Shown here: positions 41,073 to 46,558 of the stretch, one piece after another
Position numbering within the stretch: the stretch's first letter is position 1
Layout: every line of letters starts with the position of its first letter
Assembly: GCA_022843125.1 (NCBI GenBank)
Contig: JALHOG010000041.1
Location: forward strand, 1-46,558
Direction of reading: 5' to 3'
DNA: 46,558 bases
Source: Ilumatobacteraceae bacterium
GTDB lineage: Bacteria > Actinomycetota > Acidimicrobiia > Acidimicrobiales > Ilumatobacteraceae
Made by a program: the position numbers and the translations under genes
Notes under the pieces: model-generated
What the model was told of the DNA's origin: nothing
The model's database searches: none
The model's input: the letters and a program-made list of their open reading frames with translations, nothing else

Positions 41073-43626
41073 TCGCGGCGTCAGCGAGCACCACCGCGGG
41101 CATCGCGAACAGTGCGACCAGCCAGCCGGCGACCGGTGGAGGCCGGTGTTCGAGGAACCTGGCCACCGGACCGACGAGCAGCATCGACATCGCGACGAAC
41201 AGCTCCAGGGTGGCGGCCGCCACGAGCAGACGGTTGCCGAGCAGCGGGAGGCGCCACGCCGGTTGCTCCGTGCTCCGACACGCGAACGCGTTGGCGGTCT
41301 GCGCCAGTACCACCGACGCGAACGTCGCGCCCGACGCGGCGAGCAACGCTGTGCCGGTCGGGAAGGCGTCGCCAGGGCGCCATCCGACGGCGAGCAGCGA
41401 GGCGAGGAACGCGCCGACGCCGAACATCGCCTCGAGTGGGCCGAGCACCGCGAACGCCCGGAACGCGACCCTCCGGTCGAGCAGGCGACCCGACACCGGT
41501 GGCGTGCTCAAGACGTCCCGGTTGGGTGGCTCGGCGCCGAGCGCCGCGGCCGACAGGGTGTCGGTGCCGAGGTCGAGCGCGAGGATCTGGAGCACGCCGA
41601 GCGCGAGCGGGAAGCGCCCACCGGTGACCGCCCACAGCAGGAAGGGCGTCAGCTCCGCCACATTGTCGGTGAGGTGGTACGTGAGGAACTGGCGTGCGTT
41701 GAGGAACGTCGCCCGGCCGAGCCGGACCGCCTCGACGATCGTGGCAAAGTCGTCGTCGAGCAGCACCAGATCGGCCGCCTCGCGGGCCACGTCGGTCCCC
41801 GAGCGACCCATCGCGATGCCGATGTCGGCCTCCTGCAGCGCCGGACCGTCGTTGACACCGTCACCGGTCATCGCCACCACGTGACCGCGCGATTGCAGGG
41901 CGCGGGCGATGCGCAGCTTGTCCTCCGGGGTGACCCGGCTGATCACCACGCCGTCGCGGTCGACCAGCGCGGCGAGCAACGCGTCGTCGGCCGGCAGTTC
42001 GGCGCCGGTGAGCACCGGCGAGTCGGGCAACCGGAGCCCGGTGGCATCGGCGATCGCCCTCGCGGTCGCCGGGTGGTCACCGGTGATCATGGCGACCTTG
42101 ATCCCAGCTCGCCTGCACTCGTCGATGGCGGCGAACACGCTGGGACGCGGCGGATCGACGATGCCCAGCACGCCGAGCAACGTGAGCTCGCGCTCGACCG
42201 CCTCCGCACGCTCGCCGGTGCCGTCGCCGGTGCCCCCGACGACATCGTCGGGCCGAACGGCCCGTTCGGCCACGGCGAGGAGCCGCAACCCGCGCGTCGA
42301 CATCGACGTTGCGGCATCCTCCCATGCCGGATCGACGTCGAGGCAGCGTGGCGCCACCGCATCCGCGGCGCCCTTCACCAGCACGGAGTTCGTGGTGACC
42401 ACCGACATCCGGCGACGGCGCGGGTCGAACGCGAAGCGGAAGACGTCCGGGTCCGTAGCGATGTCACCGTCGACATCCACGCCGAGCCGCCGGGCGAGCG
42501 CGTCGATCGCGACCTCCATCGGGTCGCCGTGCGGCTCCCATTCGCCGGCACGCTCGACCGCGCGGCCGGTCGAGCACCGGCGCGCCGCCACGGCCAGTCG
42601 AGCGACCGCGTCGCGTGCGGCCGGCACGCCGGTCACCGTCGCCTCCGGGCCGTAGCCCGGCCCGTCGATCGAGACGGTGCCGGACGGCGTCCACACCTCG
42701 ACCACGTTCATCCGGTTCTCGGTGAGCGTGCCGGTCTTGTCGGTGCAGATGAATGTCGTCGACCCGAGCGTCTCGACCGACTCGAGACGGCGCACGAGCG
42801 CGTGATGGTCGGCCATGCGCTGCGCGCCGACGGCGAGCGCGAGGGTGACCGTGGGGAGGAGGGCCTCGGGCACCAGGGCCACGGTGATCCCCACGGCGAA
42901 CACGAACCCCTCGGTCGGTGAAGTCCCGATCAGCAGCATCAGCCCGTAGAACACGACGCCGATCGACACGGCGATGACCGCGATCGTGCGGACCAACCGA
43001 TGCAGCTCCAGCGCGAGCGGCGTCGGGCGACGGTGCACCGACCGGGTGAGCTCGGCAACCCGACCCAGCTGCGTGGATCCACCCGTCGCCTCCACGGTGG
43101 CGAGGCCCTCGCCCTCGACGACGAACGTACCCGCGTGCAGCGGCCCGCCACGCTCGACCGACACCGGAACGCTCTCCCCCGTGAGGATCGACTCGTCCAG
43201 ACGGAGACCGTGCACCTCGAGCGCCGTGAGGTCGGCGCTGACGCGATCGCCGGGCGCGAGCAGCACCACGTCACCGACCACGAGGTCGGCGGCGTCGATC
43301 TCGATCGGGCCACCGTCGCGCATCACCGTCACGCGGCGCGGCACGAGGTCGCGCAGCCGCTGCGACGCCCGCTCGGCGCGGTACTCCTGAGCGAACGCGA
43401 ACAGCCCGTTCAACACGATGACGGCGAAGATCGCGACGCCCAGCTCCGGCAGGCCGCCGACGATCGCGAGCGCGCCGGCCGCCCAGAGCAGGACCGCGAA
43501 GAAGTGCACGAACTGGTGGGTGAGTTGCCGCCAGACCGGGGTCGCAGAGGTGGCCGGGAGCACGTTGGGGCCGGCTTGCCGTAATCGGACGGCGGCCTCG
43601 GCAGAGGACAAACCACCGGGGCGCAT
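41038..43626 (-). CDS. P2-type cation-transporting ATPase
   Basis: 862 aa. Phosphorylation motif DKTGT with D296, actuator LTGES (149-152), nucleotide-domain MITGDHPATA and hinge TGDGVNDGPAL are all present. The membrane motifs are PEALLP in M4 (PEGLP in SERCA) and DLGTD in M6, as in P2 pumps for Ca2+ or monovalent cations; ion choice cannot be fixed. About ten helices, no N-terminal metal-binding domain. Divergent from the MBL gene. Confidence 0.93.
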   Translation of the reverse strand: MRPGGLSSAEAAVRLRQAGPNVLPATSATPVWRQLTHQFVHFFAVLLWAAGALAIVGGLPELGVAIFAVIVLNGLFAFAQEYRAERASQRLRDLVPRRVTVMRDGGPIEIDAADLVVGDVVLLAPGDRVSADLTALEVHGLRLDESILTGESVPVSVERGGPLHAGTFVVEGEGLATVEATGGSTQLGRVAELTRSVHRRPTPLALELHRLVRTIAVIAVSIGVVFYGLMLLIGTSPTEGFVFAVGITVALVPEALLPTVTLALAVGAQRMADHHALVRRLESVETLGSTTFICTDKTGTLTENRMNVVEVWTPSGTVSIDGPGYGPEATVTGVPAARDAVARLAVAARRCSTGRAVERAGEWEPHGDPMEVAIDALARRLGVDVDGDIATDPDVFRFAFDPRRRRMSVVTTNSVLVKGAADAVAPRCLDVDPAWEDAATSMSTRGLRLLAVAERAVRPDDVVGGTGDGTGERAEAVERELTLLGVLGIVDPPRPSVFAAIDECRRAGIKVAMITGDHPATARAIADATGLRLPDSPVLTGAELPADDALLAALVDRDGVVISRVTPEDKLRIARALQSRGHVVAMTGDGVNDGPALQEADIGIAMGRSGTDVAREAADLVLLDDDFATIVEAVRLGRATFLNARQFLTYHLTDNVAELTPFLLWAVTGGRFPLALGVLQILALDLGTDTLSAAALGAEPPNRDVLSTPPVSGRLLDRRVAFRAFAVLGPLEAMFGVGAFLASLLAVGWRPGDAFPTGTALLAASGATFASVVLAQTANAFACRSTEQPAWRLPLLGNRLLVAAATLELFVAMSMLLVGPVARFLEHRPPPVAGWLVALFAMPAVVLADAAIKRWRLDHPRR

Positions 43627-43771
43627 ACCATCACTGTGCTCCCCGCAGACCTCCGGAGATCAGGGTCCTACGGCCGGTATCCGTCTCCGGCGCCGATCCT
43701 CCAGCCGGGCTGGGACCTTCGCCGGTTCCGCGGCGGCGGGCCGAGCGCGATGGTGTGGTGAGGAGGGCGCC

Positions 43772-45196
43772 ATGACCCGCAATCACGTCCCGATCATCCA
43801 GTTCGTCGGCGCCGCGCGCACCGTCACCGGGAGCAAGACCCTGCTCGACCTCCCGCACGGAAAGGTGCTCGTCGACGCCGGACTGTTCCAGGGCCGCAAG
43901 GAGCTGCGGCTCGCCAACTGGGACGGGTTCCCGATCGAGCCCTCCGAGCTCGACGCGATCGTGCTGACCCATGCCCACATCGACCACTGCGGCTACCTGC
44001 CACGTCTGGTGAAGATGGGCTTCGAAGGGCCGGTGTACTGCACGCCCGGCACGCTCGCCCTCGCCAAGATCGTGCTGCCCGACAGCGCCCACCTCCAGGA
44101 GGAGGAGGCAGCGTTCGCCAACCGGATGGGGTTCTCGAAGCACCGTCCGGCGCAACCGCTCTACACCGCGGCCCAGGCGCAGGCGAGCCTCGAAATGCTC
44201 CGCCCCGTCGAGTACGGCGCCCCCACCACCGTGCACGCCGGGCTCGAGGTCACATGGCGCCGGGCTGGCCACATCCTCGGAGCGGCGTGGCTGCGGGCCG
44301 ACCTGCGCGACGCCCAGACCACCGTGGTGTTCAGCGGCGATCTCGGCCGGCCCACCCACCCGCTGTTCCTGCCGCCCGACCCGATCGACCACGCCGACGT
44401 GGTGGTCGTCGAATCGACGTACGGCGACACCGAGCACCTCGACAGCGACCCCGACGACGTGATCGCACGCGTCGTCAACGACGCCGCGAGGTGCGGCGGC
44501 GTGGTGGTGATCCCCGCGTTCGCCGTCGACCGCACCGAGGTCGTCCTGTGGCACCTCGACCGGCTGATGGCGCAGGGTCGCGTGCCGCAGATCCCGGTGA
44601 TCGTCGACAGCCCGATGGCGAACCGGGCCCTCGAGTTCTACCGCGCCGAGGCGCTCCGCGGATCGCCGGAGATCCGGCCCGAGTACCACGGGCGCGAGCT
44701 GTTCCCCGCGCTCGACGTGCAGCAGACCACCTCGTCCGACGACTCGAAGGCGCTCAACACCCGACGCGGTCCGATGGTGATCGTGTCGGCGTCGGGGATG
44801 GCGACCGGCGGCAGGGTGGTGCACCACCTCGCGAACCGTCTCGGCGACAGCCGCAACACGGTGCTGCTCGCGGGCTTCCAGGCACCGGGCACCCGCGGCG
44901 ATCAGCTGCGTTCGGGTGCCACCAAACTCAAGCTGCTCGGCCAGTACCTGCCGGTCCGGGCCAAGGTGGTGTCGGTCGAGCTGTCATCGCACGCCGACCG
45001 CTCGGAACTGCTCGACTGGATCCGCACGGCCGACTACCCGCAGATGGTCTACGTGAACCACGGCGAGGCCGACGCCGCCGACTCGCTCGTCGAGGCCGTC
45101 GAACGCGAGCTCGGCATCGCGGCCGTCGCTCCTTGCGCCGGTGAGCGGCTGCGAGTGAACGGACACCGCTCGGCACGCGGACCGGAGGGACGCTGA
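43772..45196 (+). CDS. MBL-fold hydrolase with beta-CASP/RNA-specificity domain
   Basis: 474 aa. Metal site HAHIDHCG (67-74), later GHILGAAW and SGDLGR, beta-CASP region from about 215 (IPAFAVDRTEVVLWHLDRL, SPMANRALEFY), SASGMATGGRVVHHLA and, at the end, SSHADRSELLDWI and NHGE. This is the CPSF-73-like bacterial exoribonuclease/RNA-processing group. The ATG follows AGGAGG by seven nt. The stop shares one base with the next start (TGATG). Confidence 0.92.
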   Translation: MTRNHVPIIQFVGAARTVTGSKTLLDLPHGKVLVDAGLFQGRKELRLANWDGFPIEPSELDAIVLTHAHIDHCGYLPRLVKMGFEGPVYCTPGTLALAKIVLPDSAHLQEEEAAFANRMGFSKHRPAQPLYTAAQAQASLEMLRPVEYGAPTTVHAGLEVTWRRAGHILGAAWLRADLRDAQTTVVFSGDLGRPTHPLFLPPDPIDHADVVVVESTYGDTEHLDSDPDDVIARVVNDAARCGGVVVIPAFAVDRTEVVLWHLDRLMAQGRVPQIPVIVDSPMANRALEFYRAEALRGSPEIRPEYHGRELFPALDVQQTTSSDDSKALNTRRGPMVIVSASGMATGGRVVHHLANRLGDSRNTVLLAGFQAPGTRGDQLRSGATKLKLLGQYLPVRAKVVSVELSSHADRSELLDWIRTADYPQMVYVNHGEADAADSLVEAVERELGIAAVAPCAGERLRVNGHRSARGPEGR

Positions 45197-46098
45197 TGCC
45201 GAGGATCGTGGTGATCGGTGAGATCAACATGGACGTCCACCTGTTCGGCACCGAGGGCCGCAGCGACGAGCTGCCGCTGCTGGTCGACCACTACCTCACC
45301 GAGCCGGGAGGCAAGGGCGCCAACGTCGCCCGAGCTGCGGCGCGGCTGGGCGCCGAGGTGACGCTCGTCGGTCGCGTGGGTGACGACGGTTACGGCAGGG
45401 CGTGTGTCGAAGCGGTCACCGCCGACGGTGTCGACGTGTCATGGGTGCGGGTCACGCCCGGCGAGCCGACCGGCTTCGTCGCGATCGAGCTCGTCGACGG
45501 GCTGCACCGATCGCTCGTGTACACGGCCGGCGCCAACGACCTGCTCACGTGGGACGACGTCGCTCCGGTCGTGAACACGCTGTCGCCCGCCGACGTCCTC
45601 GTCGTCCAGGCCGAGATCCCGATCGTCACGATGGCGCGGATCGTGGCGCGGGTCGCCGGCGACGGGATCCGATTGTTCCTCGATCCGGCGCCGCCCGAGC
45701 GCGTGACCATCGATGCGCTGCGCGCCGCGGAGGTGGTGACACCGAACCGAGCCGAGGCGGCGGCGCTCACCGGTCGTCGCACCTCGTCGTCGCTGTGGCC
45801 ACTGCTGGCCGCCGCCGAGCTGTGCTCGCTCGGCACACGGTGCGCGATCGTCAAGACCGGTGAGTCGGGCGCAGTGCTTGCCGAGGGCGGGATCGCCACG
45901 CAGGTGCCCACGCTGTCCGTCGACGCCGTCGACGAGACGGGCGCAGGCGACGTGTTCCTCGCCGCGCTCGCCGTGCGCCGGTCGGAGGGTGCCGGCTGGG
46001 AAGCGGCGACCCGCTTCGCCAACGCCGCGAGCGCCCGCTCGGTCGCGCGCCGCGGCCTGTGGCTCCCGACGCGCCCGGAGGTCGACGCCGCACTGTGA
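45196..46098 (+). CDS. PfkB-family sugar kinase (ribokinase-like)
   Basis: 300 aa. PGGKGANVARAAARLGA is PfkB signature 1 and DETGAGDVFLAAL signature 2 with the catalytic Asp (GAGD). IGEINMDVHL opens the fold; VVTPNRAEAAALTG is the usual mid motif. Ribokinase is the closest type; the substrate is not certain. Coupled to the MBL gene by a 1-bp overlap, with AGGGACG before the ATG. Confidence 0.9.
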   Translation: MPRIVVIGEINMDVHLFGTEGRSDELPLLVDHYLTEPGGKGANVARAAARLGAEVTLVGRVGDDGYGRACVEAVTADGVDVSWVRVTPGEPTGFVAIELVDGLHRSLVYTAGANDLLTWDDVAPVVNTLSPADVLVVQAEIPIVTMARIVARVAGDGIRLFLDPAPPERVTIDALRAAEVVTPNRAEAAALTGRRTSSSLWPLLAAAELCSLGTRCAIVKTGESGAVLAEGGIATQVPTLSVDAVDETGAGDVFLAALAVRRSEGAGWEAATRFANAASARSVARRGLWLPTRPEVDAAL

Positions 46099-46138
46099 CG
46101 TGTCCCGGTGTGCCGCACAGGCCCGCGGCTGAATCGAC

Positions 46139-46558
46139 TCAGCGGTTCACCCGGGCGAGCTCCTGGCGGATGCGTTTGGTGCTCACGGACCCCTTCACGC
46201 CTTCGGGCTGGGCGAACACGCTCATCCGGAGCTCCTCGAGCAGCCAGGCGATGTCGCGGACCGGGTCGGGGACCCGCTCCATCGCCGCGATCGCGGCGGC
46301 GTACTCGCGCTCGATCGGGCGGACCTCGGCCATGCGCCGCTGGTCGCGCGCCACATCACCGGCGAGGTGATCGAGGCGGTACTCGATCCCGCGGACGTAG
46401 CGGTGGAGGTCGGGGAGGCGGTCGACGCCCGACCGGCGCACGAAGCCGGCGGCGACGAGCCGGGCGAGGTGAGCGCGCACGTCGGCCACGGTGGGCTCGA
46501 GCGCGGCGGCCGTGAGCACGGCGGTGCGCTTGCGGACACGGTCGGCGGCGGCCAGCAC
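46139..46558 (-). CDS. hrpA: ATP-dependent RNA helicase HrpA, C-terminal end (5' part outside window)
   Basis: 139 residues in frame to the right edge. VRAHLARLVAAGFVRRSGVDRLPDLHRYVRGIEYRLDHL, REYAAAI and VRDIAWLLEELRMSVFAQPEGVKGSVSTKRI correspond to the DUF3418 region that ends HrpA-type DEAH helicases. The helicase core lies beyond the window. Confidence 0.82.
   Translation of the reverse strand: MLAAADRVRKRTAVLTAAALEPTVADVRAHLARLVAAGFVRRSGVDRLPDLHRYVRGIEYRLDHLAGDVARDQRRMAEVRPIEREYAAAIAAMERVPDPVRDIAWLLEELRMSVFAQPEGVKGSVSTKRIRQELARVNR

Overview
The window is visibly very GC-rich and gene-dense. It has short intergenic gaps, many ATGA or GTGA start/stop overlaps, a DUF222/HNH '13E12-type' gene, a DtxR-family regulator, mycofactocin genes (mftE, mftF) and many starts that look leaderless (a TANNNT -10 box about 6-9 nt before the start codon). 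This points to a high-GC actinobacterium, and the mix of families would suit an Acidimicrobiia (Ilumatobacter-like) lineage. The taxonomy is an inference, because there is no rRNA gene and no search was run.

Layout. (1) 1-1924: a membrane HD-GYP signalling protein with a Thr-rich C-terminal stalk, running off the left edge. (2) About 2060-5970 looks accessory. It holds copies of a hairpin-bearing repeat (two in exact 157-bp tandem), a DUF222/HNH endonuclease, a helix-turn-helix gene preceded by a palindromic operator array and followed by an AbiU2/HEPN-like gene with a damaged 5' end, a DUF4357 fragment, and a small repeat-plus-membrane protein resembling DUF6150. (3) 6255-17319: ABC-F ATPase, PhzF-like protein, SF2 helicase, arylamine N-acetyltransferase, DtxR-type repressor with a coupled lipoprotein, mftE-mftF, DUF4395 protein, alanine-racemase-like protein and a DUF418-like membrane protein. 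(4) 17321-24940: YpfJ-type metallopeptidase, ROK kinase, secreted transglycosylase/LytM-like protein, IPNS-like dioxygenase, D-cysteine desulfhydrase-like enzyme, ung and a YihY/BrkB membrane protein. (5) 25035-29071: NhaA, a CPA2 antiporter with a universal-stress-like tail, and a gamma-glutamylcyclotransferase-like protein. (6) 29074-36778: an M20 peptidase and a CapA-like lipoprotein diverging from one palindrome, then a sugar-type ABC importer (binding protein and two permeases) behind a LacI-type operator. (7) 36818-46558: nitronate monooxygenase-like enzyme, YgjV-like/GNAT fusion, methyltransferase, double-ABM membrane protein, LOG-family protein, P2-type ATPase, MBL/beta-CASP hydrolase, PfkB sugar kinase and the C-terminus of HrpA.

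The most striking non-coding signal is a pair of very long perfect palindromes (72 bp at 7992-8063 and 68 bp at 39837-39904). They share an identical 31-nt half-unit but have different, self-palindromic centres, and they lie 32 kb apart in unrelated contexts. The second is the covarying hairpin repeat of the accessory region. Regulatory logic readable from sequence includes a three-palindrome operator before the HTH/HEPN pair, a shared operator between the divergent 30486/30521 genes that carries both -10 boxes, and a LacI-type operator inside the promoter of the ABC importer. No tRNA, rRNA, CRISPR array or intact transposase was seen.
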